A DNA stretch of 64,000 bases from Planctomycetaceae bacterium. Lineage in GTDB: Bacteria; Planctomycetota; Planctomycetia; Pirellulales; UBA1268. The position numbers were made by a program, and so were the translations under genes. The first letter of the stretch is position 1, and each line of letters starts with the position of its first letter. Below the pieces are notes generated by a model, which searched no databases, had not been told where the DNA came from, and saw nothing but the letters and a program-made list of their open reading frames with translations. The stretch spans positions 1 to 64,000 of the forward strand of contig CANFQO010000004.1 in assembly GCA_947449135.1 (NCBI GenBank), read 5' to 3'. Below are positions 47,542 to 55,988 of this stretch, piece by piece.

Positions 47542-50500
47542 CTACTGCGGTGGGGTTCGGGCCCGTTTGAACGGGTCGATCGTGCCGCCGCCGGGTCCGG
47601 GAGGTGGAGCGTTGGATGACTGTCCGAAGGGGAGCAGTTTCGGCCATTCGAGATTCATGCCGGGCCACTGCGGCCCAGCCGCTGCTGACGGCGGGATCGC
47701 TGGGTCGGCTTTCGGCTTCTCGGTGGCCGCTGACGCAGCACTCGGGGCTGGCACCGTGTCGGCCGCGGGAAGAGGCATGGGGCCAGACAGCAGGTCGCTC
47801 GGCTGGGGAAATCCTGGCGACGATGGTATGCCAGGCCCGGTTGGCTGGCTGGTGGAAACGACGCTCGCCGGAATGCCGCCCACACCACGTTCCAACACCC
47901 GGATTGAGACATCGTCGATCCGGGCCTCGCCCATGCCGGTCAGTGCGAAGGTCACCGTAAGCGGTTCCTCCGTGGCATCGGCTGGCACGATGCGGTAGAG
48001 CACCAGACGCCGCCACGCCGGAGTCATGCCGACACGTTCAGCGAGCGCTGGACCGCCGAGCGAGTCAAAGACGAGCAGCCCGTCGACGCTCCCTTTGATC
48101 GGTCGCGGCACCCAGACTCTGGCTTGAATCTCGAGCAGCCTGCCGGCCGGAGCACGAACTGCCGGCGTGACGACCCAGACAGGTGGCGTCTCCACCACCA
48201 CGGGGGCATCTGCGGGCGATGTCGGCTCCGCCTTGATCGTCAGGCTGCCGGTGCCGACGGCGGGCCGGGTGCGGTCGATTTCCACGGATGTGCGCAGATC
48301 CTGCTGTTCGAGGGCAAAATGCCGCCAGCCGGCACCGGCGAGATCCTCGATCCGTTCCATGCCGCCACTGTCCAACAGTTCGGTCGCGGGTGCGGTGGCC
48401 GAGAGGGCATCGATGAACCGCCAGTGCTCCGCGAGCGTGGCGTCGGAGGTGGAGAGCGGACTTGCCACCATCGAGCCGGTGGCAAGCACACCCCGTTCCC
48501 AGGCAAGCCGCTCCACCTGCCCTCCAATGGCAGCTGCGCGACGCAGGAGTTCGATCGCCACCGTTGGATCGGCCGCGGACACCTCCGCCTGTTGCAGATC
48601 CCGCTGTGCCTCAGCGAGCATCGCAGCCACTGGCAGGTTGCCAAGCGCCGATGGCGGCAGGCGTCCGAGCAGACCGGCATCATCGGCCAACACGCCAGTG
48701 GCCAGCGTTCGAGCCGAGGAGAGTTCGTGCGGTATGAGCCCACGGACGCGTTCCTGTACGTGCGCCGTCACTGCCGGATCTCCGCTGAGCAGGATGAGCG
48801 AGTGAGCTCGGAATGATTCGAGCGTGAGTGAGATGCCGCCGGTCACCCTCTTGTGACGCAGCGGACGCAGCCCACCGGGAGACACCTCCCAAGCCTGGTG
48901 CGCCTCAGGCACTCCAGGCACGAGCAGCGTGAGCGGTTGAGCGTTACGCGGAATGTCGCCGTGGTAGTGCCGGGCGACGATCTGCGATCCTTGGACGCAG
49001 CGCCAGGCGACCACCATCCGTGCCCTCGCCGCCTCCAGCACCACAGCCTGCACCTCTGGATCGCTGGACTGCGCCGCAGCCGCGAAGCGTCCCGCCGCGC
49101 CCCAGGGCTCCAGGAGTGACATCTGCAGGTTCATGGAGAGCGCGGCGGCCGCGCGGGCCCGCGACTCGTGATCGTCGCCGTCGATTCGCCGGGTCGATGA
49201 AAACAGGATGCCTCGAGTGCCGGCCGAGATGGCCGCCAACGATGCCAAGCAGAGGCTCTCAGGATCAACCGCGAGACCTTGCCCGCCAATGCCGGAGAGC
49301 GCCGCGGCCTGCCGCGACGTGCGAGGGTCGATCTCGGTCGAGAGCATCGCCAGAATTGGAGTTCCGGGTCTGGTAAGCCGGGGTCGTTCGCGGAGCCAGG
49401 CCAGATAATCGAGAAGTTCGAGGCTGGTGCCGAGCACGGTGCGGCGGGCCACGAGCATGTCGACGTGACGAGACACCGACCGGAGTCCTGAGTCGGCCGC
49501 TGCAATCAGCGGCCGACTGCCCCGGGAGTCACACGTCCGCACACGTCGCACCCGCTCGGCAAGATGCTCGACGTCGTTCTCCGCCAGCCCGCTGCCCATG
49601 TCCCAGAACAGCACCCTGTCCCAGCGGGCCGAAAAACTGGGAAGCGAATCAACATCGCGGATGTCGATGTCGGGCAGATCGGGAGGTGGGGAGATCAGCC
49701 AGATGCCAGACCGCTGCGCCTCGGCGAGCAGATCCGCGGTCGCTGGCGCTGACAGCCGCACGCAGTTGAAACCGAGTCGTGCGATCGCCTCCAGTGGCTC
49801 GCCGTTGTGATCGAGGCTGCGGGGAAAGAATGGCAGGCCGTCCACCTCCAGAACGCCCCGCGTGAGCGCGGCCTTCGGAGCAGCCACTGTCTGCGGTGGT
49901 GCTGCCGCCTCGGCGAACGCTGCCATTTTCACGGCAGAGTCACCCGATGCACTGTCCGTGGCGACTGCCGGACCACCGTTGACCACGGCCGAGATCACGC
50001 CCTGCACACGCAGGTCGTCGATGGAGACGTCGTAATGGCCGGGGGCGGAGTAGAGTTCGAGAATGACGTGGGTCACCAGCGCGCCCGTGAGGCTACTCGC
50101 CGGACCGTGCTGGGCACGGATCGCAGAAAGTTGACGTTCGAGGCCGACCACGATGTCGCCCACCTCGAGCAACTCCCATCGGTCTGGTTGGCGGGAGGAC
50201 GTCCCCTGTACCACGACGTCGATCGGTCGGCCCGTCTGCCGGGAGAGAACATTGGGCAGCATGATTCGCACGCCCAACCGGACCGCCGAGCGATTGGCCC
50301 GCACCCAGACGGAGGCCTGGAGTTCATCGATCACTGCCGCGCTGCCAAGCGGAAACTGAAGCTGCAACGTCGAACCGGTGGTGGCGTCCAGAACAATTCG
50401 CTCACCGGAGGCACCCCGGTGGGCCGCAGCGGGCGTGATCGTGTGGCTGACCAGACGCGGGCTACAGTCTGCATCGACAAGCGACCAAACAGTCCGCCCA

Positions 50501-50655
50501 CCCTCAGCCCCCTCCTCGACCTCGGCCGCGAGGCCCCCGACAGGGTTCATGAGCAGCCCGAGGAACAGGCTGCACCAGGCCGCCAGCAGGGCATGACGGC
50601 CTGGCGACGGTGGCAGCGCAGACAGACCGGGCATGGAATTTCCAACGGTGGCCAT
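47542..50655 (-). CDS. Large exported protein with glycosidase-like TIM barrel and beta-sandwich-like domains, function unknown
   Basis: N-terminal signal-like segment; GVLEVDGLPFFPRSLDHNGEPLEAIARLGFNCVRLSAPATADLL resembles glycosidase barrels; C-terminal jelly-roll-like segment and Pro-rich tail. Confidence 0.6.
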   Translation of the reverse strand: MATVGNSMPGLSALPPSPGRHALLAAWCSLFLGLLMNPVGGLAAEVEEGAEGGRTVWSLVDADCSPRLVSHTITPAAAHRGASGERIVLDATTGSTLQLQFPLGSAAVIDELQASVWVRANRSAVRLGVRIMLPNVLSRQTGRPIDVVVQGTSSRQPDRWELLEVGDIVVGLERQLSAIRAQHGPASSLTGALVTHVILELYSAPGHYDVSIDDLRVQGVISAVVNGGPAVATDSASGDSAVKMAAFAEAAAPPQTVAAPKAALTRGVLEVDGLPFFPRSLDHNGEPLEAIARLGFNCVRLSAPATADLLAEAQRSGIWLISPPPDLPDIDIRDVDSLPSFSARWDRVLFWDMGSGLAENDVEHLAERVRRVRTCDSRGSRPLIAAADSGLRSVSRHVDMLVARRTVLGTSLELLDYLAWLRERPRLTRPGTPILAMLSTEIDPRTSRQAAALSGIGGQGLAVDPESLCLASLAAISAGTRGILFSSTRRIDGDDHESRARAAAALSMNLQMSLLEPWGAAGRFAAAAQSSDPEVQAVVLEAARARMVVAWRCVQGSQIVARHYHGDIPRNAQPLTLLVPGVPEAHQAWEVSPGGLRPLRHKRVTGGISLTLESFRAHSLILLSGDPAVTAHVQERVRGLIPHELSSARTLATGVLADDAGLLGRLPPSALGNLPVAAMLAEAQRDLQQAEVSAADPTVAIELLRRAAAIGGQVERLAWERGVLATGSMVASPLSTSDATLAEHWRFIDALSATAPATELLDSGGMERIEDLAGAGWRHFALEQQDLRTSVEIDRTRPAVGTGSLTIKAEPTSPADAPVVVETPPVWVVTPAVRAPAGRLLEIQARVWVPRPIKGSVDGLLVFDSLGGPALAERVGMTPAWRRLVLYRIVPADATEEPLTVTFALTGMGEARIDDVSIRVLERGVGGIPASVVSTSQPTGPGIPSSPGFPQPSDLLSGPMPLPAADTVPAPSAASAATEKPKADPAIPPSAAAGPQWPGMNLEWPKLLPFGQSSNAPPPGPGGGTIDPFKRARTPPQ

Positions 50656-51081
50656 TGCCGAACGCCGCGTCGGGATGCGAGCGGAGAGGCAGGAATCGGG
50701 GGCGGGTTTGTACCAGCCGGGCTACGGAAGGCTCCAGAGCGATCCCTCCGCACCGGCTCGGCAAGAACCCTTGCTCGACGGCAGACCAGGCTTCCCCTCG
50801 CCCGGTCCCTCGGCTCCTCATGACGGTTGTGTCGGCCCTGCCGACGAATTGGGCTCATTCCGAGAAACAGCGGCGATTTTCGGGAATTTGACGGCTGAGA
50901 GTGACGACACTTCCGAAAACATTCGGCTAGGATATGCCGTAGAGAAACCGTCCGCGGCTCGCCCCTACCTCCCCGTCATGGTTCGATCGCCCCCGATGGC
51001 CTGCCCATCCGTCGACCGCCTGCCCCAGCCTGCCTAGTCTGCCAGGCCCCGCCTTCCGTATCCCGCCAGGTTTCCGTCCAT

Positions 51082-52569
51082 ATGAAGCCGTCGACGGCTG
51101 ATGAATTCGCGCACCTCCTGGAGCAACTCGATCTTGTGCATGCGGCGCAGCTCGAGTCGGTCTGGAGAGATCTGGGCGGCCACAATGTGCCTGTCGCAGA
51201 ATTCGGGAACGCGTGTGTCCGCCGCGAGCTCTTGACGGGGTTTCAGCTCGATCGGCTTCTGCGCGGCGAATCGAACGGACTCTTCTATGGTCGGGCGAAG
51301 GTCCTCTACCAGGTAGGGGCCGGATCCTTCTCTCGGGTGTACCGGGCCATCCACGCCGACAACGGCAACATTCTCGCCGTCAAGGTGTTGCGGAGCCGCT
51401 ACAGCTCCGATGCCGAAAAGTGCCAGTCGTTCCAGAGCGAGGGGGAGATGGGCCGGCTGCTACGGCATCCCAACATCGTCGCCATTGAGGACGTCGGCCG
51501 GGAATACAACTCCAGCTACATCACCATGGAGTTCGTCGAGGGTCAGACGCTCCGTGAGTTGGTGCGGGTTCGCGGAGCGATTGACCTGCCACGGGCTCTG
51601 GGGATCATCCTCCAACTGGTGGAAGGTCTCGAATATGCCCATCGCCACGGCGTGACCCACCGCGACATCAAGGCTTCCAACGTTCTCATCTCCTTCACGG
51701 GACAGGCGAAACTCGTGGACTTTGGGCTCGCGGGCGTCGATACGACCGCCAACAAGGCACTCCGCCGCGCGGGGCAGCCACGAACCGTCGACTACGCAAC
51801 GCTTGAGACCATCGGCAAGGTCAAGGATGACAGCATTCGTAGCGACATCTATTTCCTTGGCACCGTCGCCTACCTGGCGCTCTGCGGCATGTCAGCGCTC
51901 ACGGAATCGCGGGATCGCGCCGTCCGCACCGATCCCCGACGGTTCACGGGCGTCGAACCGCTGGCGTGGAAGGCGCCGGACCTGCCTCGTGATGTCGTCG
52001 ACTTGGTCACGCGGATGATGCACCTCAATCCGGAGGATCGCTTTCAGACAGCATCTGAAGTGCGACGGGCGCTTGAGCCTTTGGTGGCCAAATATTCGAC
52101 GGGAGACCTCGCGGCCCCTTCGGGCAGTGCCGGCAATCCGGCTGTTCGCACAAAAGCGGCCGACGCCAAGGCGGCTCCGGTACAAGAAGCCGTAAAGGGC
52201 ACGCTCATGCTGGCGGAGGCCTCTCCGCAGGAGCAGGCCGAACTACGGACATTTTTCAAGAACCTGGGCTACAAGGTGCTGATGACGGAGAACCTTCAGC
52301 GGGCGCTGGACCGTTGTTCGGCGATACCGCGGGCCGCCGACTGCATCGTGATCAGCGCGACAGCGTTCGGTGATTCGGGTGTGGAAGCGTTCAACAAACT
52401 GCCACAGGATCCGTTTCTCAGAGACCTCCCGGCCGTGCTGCTTGTCGATCCCGCGCAAGGGGATGTGGTGGATCACGTTCAGGAGGATGGCCGTCGTCGC
52501 ATGGTTCGCGTGCCGTTGAAGGCAGCTGAATTGACCGAAGTGCTCACATCCCTGCTCGGCCAGACGTAG
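51082..52569 (+). CDS. Serine/threonine protein kinase with C-terminal receiver-like domain
   Basis: YQVGAGSFSRVYRAIHADNGNILAVKVL, HRDIKASNVLISFTGQAKLVDFGLAGVD, DIYFLGTVAYLALCG; C-terminal GTLMLAEASPQEQAELRTFFKNLGYKVLMTENLQRALDRC..LPAVLLVDPAQ resembles a CheY-like fold. Confidence 0.88.
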   Translation: MKPSTADEFAHLLEQLDLVHAAQLESVWRDLGGHNVPVAEFGNACVRRELLTGFQLDRLLRGESNGLFYGRAKVLYQVGAGSFSRVYRAIHADNGNILAVKVLRSRYSSDAEKCQSFQSEGEMGRLLRHPNIVAIEDVGREYNSSYITMEFVEGQTLRELVRVRGAIDLPRALGIILQLVEGLEYAHRHGVTHRDIKASNVLISFTGQAKLVDFGLAGVDTTANKALRRAGQPRTVDYATLETIGKVKDDSIRSDIYFLGTVAYLALCGMSALTESRDRAVRTDPRRFTGVEPLAWKAPDLPRDVVDLVTRMMHLNPEDRFQTASEVRRALEPLVAKYSTGDLAAPSGSAGNPAVRTKAADAKAAPVQEAVKGTLMLAEASPQEQAELRTFFKNLGYKVLMTENLQRALDRCSAIPRAADCIVISATAFGDSGVEAFNKLPQDPFLRDLPAVLLVDPAQGDVVDHVQEDGRRRMVRVPLKAAELTEVLTSLLGQT

Positions 52570-52620
52570 CTGCCATGGTATCGCCGGGCACGATGCCTGG
52601 CGTGAAGCCGAATATTGCGG

Positions 52621-52770
52621 AGCCGGTCGGAGGCACGCGCAGGAGTCCGGTGAATTCTGCGACTCACGAGCGATTTACGATTCGTCCAAGAGCCTCCCGT
52701 AGCAGAATCCGCCGGCGACGAGCATGCCGCAGCCGGCGGGCTGGATTCAGCACGCAGCAACAGCGTCAAC
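52621..52770 (+). repeat. Dispersed intergenic repeat family 1, copy C
   Basis: Two ~54-nt blocks identical to copy B (22152..22302), separated by a 4-nt difference. Confidence 0.95.
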
Positions 52771-52973
52771 TCTGGGCGAGTTGAAACCGTGCTCCACGTG
52801 AGACACGCACGTATCCGGATGAACACGACTGCGCGGATGGCCAGGATGTGCGGCGAAGCAACGCTGCATGGCACGATGCCATGCGCAGCACCAGCGGGCG
52901 GAGGCCCGCCAAGCGAATCTGGCCCGGATGGCCAGGATTCGCTTGAAGCTGGATGGCCAGGTTTCACCTGAAG

Positions 52974-53411
52974 TCAGATGTAATACATCGGCTCATTGAT
53001 GGCGCGGGAGCGTTCCACCAAGTCGGCGAACGTGATGCTCTGCAGCGCCGCAGTCTCTGCCCGGGCGGCCTGACGCCAGGCGTCGAGCAGCACCGTTACC
53101 GTCCGCGATCGGCCCGCAAGGTCGGCCGTGACGGCCGTCAGAAGTTCATCGGGCCCCTCGATCACCCGAAACACATCTTCCAGCGTGATCTCAGCGGGCG
53201 GGCGAGCCAATTGGTAGCCACCCGCGGCGCCGCGGGTGCTGACGACGATCCCCGATCCCTTCAGTTGCAGCAGGATCTGCACGAGAAATCGTGCAGGCAC
53301 GCCATGCGCCGCGCAGATAGAGCGGATCCGCACCGGCTCGCCGGAGGTCCACTGCCTCGCCAACTCGAGCACGGCGATCGCGGCGTATTCGGTCTTTGCG
53401 GAGAGTCTCAT
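52974..53411 (-). CDS. Rrf2 family transcriptional regulator
   Basis: MRLSAKTEYAAIAVLELARQWTSGEPVRIRSICAAHGVPARFLVQILLQLKGSGIVVSTRGAAGGYQLARPPAEITLEDVFRVIEGP. Confidence 0.93.
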   Translation of the reverse strand: MRLSAKTEYAAIAVLELARQWTSGEPVRIRSICAAHGVPARFLVQILLQLKGSGIVVSTRGAAGGYQLARPPAEITLEDVFRVIEGPDELLTAVTADLAGRSRTVTVLLDAWRQAARAETAALQSITFADLVERSRAINEPMYYI

Positions 53412-53460
53412 TCCGGCCCTTTGGAAGCCCCGGGAAATTCACGGGCAATCCGGTTGGAAG

Positions 53461-54285
53461 TCAGTGGTCGCGGGAATGCAGGCCGCACTCGGTCTTGGCC
53501 GTACCGCTCCAGCGGCCAGCCCGTTCATCCTCGCCAAAGGTGATGGCCCGGGTGCAGGGCCAGCAGCCGATGGAGATGTAGCCCTGATCGTGCAGTGGGT
53601 TGTAAGGGATGTCCTCGCGCACGATCGCGTCCCAGACCCGTGCCTTCGTCCAGTTGGCCAGCGGAGAAATCTTCACGACGTTGAACTTGTGATCCCAGCC
53701 GACGATCGGCGCGAGGGCGCGATCAGGGCTCTGATCACGGCGGATGCCACTCATCCATGCATCAAACCTCGTCAGCACGCGGCGAATCACGGCGAGTTTG
53801 CGATCGGCGCAGCAGCGGCTGGGATCGGTTTGGTGGAGCGGGCCGCCGTGAAGGTGTTCGTATTCCTCCACCGTCGTCTCGGGCCGCTCCAACGACACCT
53901 CGATGCCATACCGGCGGGCTAACCGGTCGCGAAGTTCGAGTGTTTCGGCGAACTGGTAGCCGGTGTCGAGATTGAACACAAACGTGTTCGGGGCCACCGT
54001 TGCCAGCCAATGAATGATGAGGCAGCCCTCGGGCCCGAACGCTGTGGCCATCGTCAGCCGATGGCCATACCGCTCCGCCGCCCAGGCAATGATCTCCGCG
54101 GGCTCGCGACCCTCGAGCGAACGGCTCGCACGGGCAAGATCCTCGAGCACCTCTGGCGAGACGCCGCTGGACTCAACTTCAACCACATTCAAGCCCATGA
54201 AGGCTGCCCGCTGCCCGGGATGCTTTGGAGGGTCGGAATTCTTCACTGCCTGAATCCTACATAAGTTGCCCAAGCAGGTTAACAA
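53461..54285 (-). CDS. cysH: Phosphoadenylyl/adenylyl-sulfate reductase
   Basis: TMATAFGPEGCLIIHWLATVAPNTFVFNLDTGYQFAETLELRD, CCADRKLAVIRRVL, WDHKFNVVKISPLANWT, SIGCWPCTRAITFGEDERAGRWSGTAKTECGLH. Start may instead be at MGLNVVEVES (54198). Confidence 0.94.
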   Translation of the reverse strand: MLTCLGNLCRIQAVKNSDPPKHPGQRAAFMGLNVVEVESSGVSPEVLEDLARASRSLEGREPAEIIAWAAERYGHRLTMATAFGPEGCLIIHWLATVAPNTFVFNLDTGYQFAETLELRDRLARRYGIEVSLERPETTVEEYEHLHGGPLHQTDPSRCCADRKLAVIRRVLTRFDAWMSGIRRDQSPDRALAPIVGWDHKFNVVKISPLANWTKARVWDAIVREDIPYNPLHDQGYISIGCWPCTRAITFGEDERAGRWSGTAKTECGLHSRDH

Positions 54286-54505
54286 TAGGCTCTCGCCCGG
54301 GAATTATCGACCCTCTGGCAAGGAACGTCACACGAAGGCCCCTCTCTAACGGGAAAGTCCGCCGTTTTACCCCCGCCTGCCGTCCTGGCAGCAGGCCGCC
54401 CCGCGCCACCCTCGGTTCCCCGCCGCCCCCCCTCGAAACCGTGGCCGAAAAAGGAACAATGGCGAGCCGTTCAGGGCATTTCTCATCTGGCAGGAGTCTT
54501 CAGGA

Positions 54506-55975
54506 ATGACACGATCCGTGGCCTTGGCGGTTGATCTTGGGGCCTCCGGGGGACGGGTCGTCTCGGGGGTTTTTGATGGGAGACTGTTGGAACTCGAGGA
54601 ACTTCATCGTTTCGAGAACGGGCCGGTCTCGATGGGCGGCCTTCTCGTCTGGGATCTTGTGAGGCTCTGGCAGGAGGTGGTGACCGGCCTGCGGGCGGCG
54701 GCGGTTCGACACGGCCGCGCGGTGCAGAGCGTCGGCGTCGACACCTGGGGCGTCGATTTTTCCTTCTTGACCGCCGACGGAGCGCTCCTGGCCAACCCCG
54801 TCTGCTACCGCGATGCCCGCACGCAGGGCATGCTCACGGCAGCCGAGGCGATCGTGCCGCGCGACGAGATCTTCGCGGCCACCGGCCTCCAGTTCATGGA
54901 AATCAACTCGCTCTATCAGCTCCTCGCCCTCAAGCGTCAACACCCGAGCATGCTGGCTGCGGCCGACCGCCTGCTGATGATTCCCGATCTCATCCATTGG
55001 CTGCTGTCGGGGGAGCTGTCCAACGAGCGGACCAACGCCACGACGACTCAGTGTTTTGATCCCAGGCGTCGTGATTGGGCCTTCGACATGCTCGCTCGGC
55101 TCGGCCTGCCGCGGCATGTCTTCGGCCCGATCGTGGAGCCGGGGGCTGACCTCGGGCCCCTACGGCCGGAGATCGCTGCCGAAACCGGTCTGACGGGCGT
55201 GCGGGTTATCGTACCCGGCACGCACGACACGGCCAGCGCTGTCGCGGCTGTTCCCGCACTCGAGCCGCCCTGCAGCAGGCCGGAGTGGTGTTACGTGAGT
55301 CTTGGCACCTGGGCGCTCGTCGGGGCCGAACTCGATCAGCCGCTCGTCACGCCGGAGTGCCGCAGCCACAACTTCACCAACGAGGGTGGCGTCGGCGGCA
55401 CGACCCGTCTCCTCAAGAACATCTGCGGCCTCTGGCTCGTGCAGCAGTGCCGAGCCAGCTGGCAGAAGGCCGGACAGGAGTGGAGCTGGGAGCAGCTCAC
55501 AGCATTGGCGGCAGAAGCCCCGCCCCTGGTCACGCTCGTCGATCCAAATCATCCTTCACTCGTGGCGCCCGCCGACATGCCGGAGGCAATCCGCAGCCTC
55601 GCCCGAAGCGGCGGAGATCCGGTGCCGGAGACGACAGGAGCCGTCATCCGCGCGGCGCTTGAAAGCGTTGCCGCCGCCGTTCGCAAGACCCTTGAGGAAC
55701 TCGATGAACTGGTCGGCCGCCGCGTGGGGCGGGTCCATGTTGTGGGGGGTGGCGTGAAGAACGCCTTGCTCTGCCAGATGATCGCCGATGCGACGAACCG
55801 GCCCGTTGTGGCCGGGCCCGTCGAGGCAACTGCCATCGGTAACCTGCTCGTACAACTCGTTGCCCGCGACGGTGCGGTCGATCTCCGCACGGTGCGGTCA
55901 GTGGTCCGCGACAGCTTCGAACTCACCCACTACCAGCCGCGGGACGCCGACCGCTGGAATGCCCGCCTGGGCTGA
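54506..55975 (+). CDS. rhaB: Rhamnulokinase (FGGY carbohydrate kinase)
   Basis: SVALAVDLGASGGRVVSGVFDGRLLELEELHRFENGPV, GVDTWGVDFSFL, VPGTHDTASAVAAVP, YVSLGTWALVGAELDQPLVT, VHVVGGGVKNALLCQMIADATNRPVVAGPVEATAIGNLLVQ. Confidence 0.93.
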   Translation: MTRSVALAVDLGASGGRVVSGVFDGRLLELEELHRFENGPVSMGGLLVWDLVRLWQEVVTGLRAAAVRHGRAVQSVGVDTWGVDFSFLTADGALLANPVCYRDARTQGMLTAAEAIVPRDEIFAATGLQFMEINSLYQLLALKRQHPSMLAAADRLLMIPDLIHWLLSGELSNERTNATTTQCFDPRRRDWAFDMLARLGLPRHVFGPIVEPGADLGPLRPEIAAETGLTGVRVIVPGTHDTASAVAAVPALEPPCSRPEWCYVSLGTWALVGAELDQPLVTPECRSHNFTNEGGVGGTTRLLKNICGLWLVQQCRASWQKAGQEWSWEQLTALAAEAPPLVTLVDPNHPSLVAPADMPEAIRSLARSGGDPVPETTGAVIRAALESVAAAVRKTLEELDELVGRRVGRVHVVGGGVKNALLCQMIADATNRPVVAGPVEATAIGNLLVQLVARDGAVDLRTVRSVVRDSFELTHYQPRDADRWNARLG

Positions 55976-55988
55976 GGCCGGGAGGCTC

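Noticed and set aside
49807-50823. 338-aa plus-strand ORF
   Set aside because: Antisense to the exported 1037-aa protein; His/Arg-rich shadow frame.
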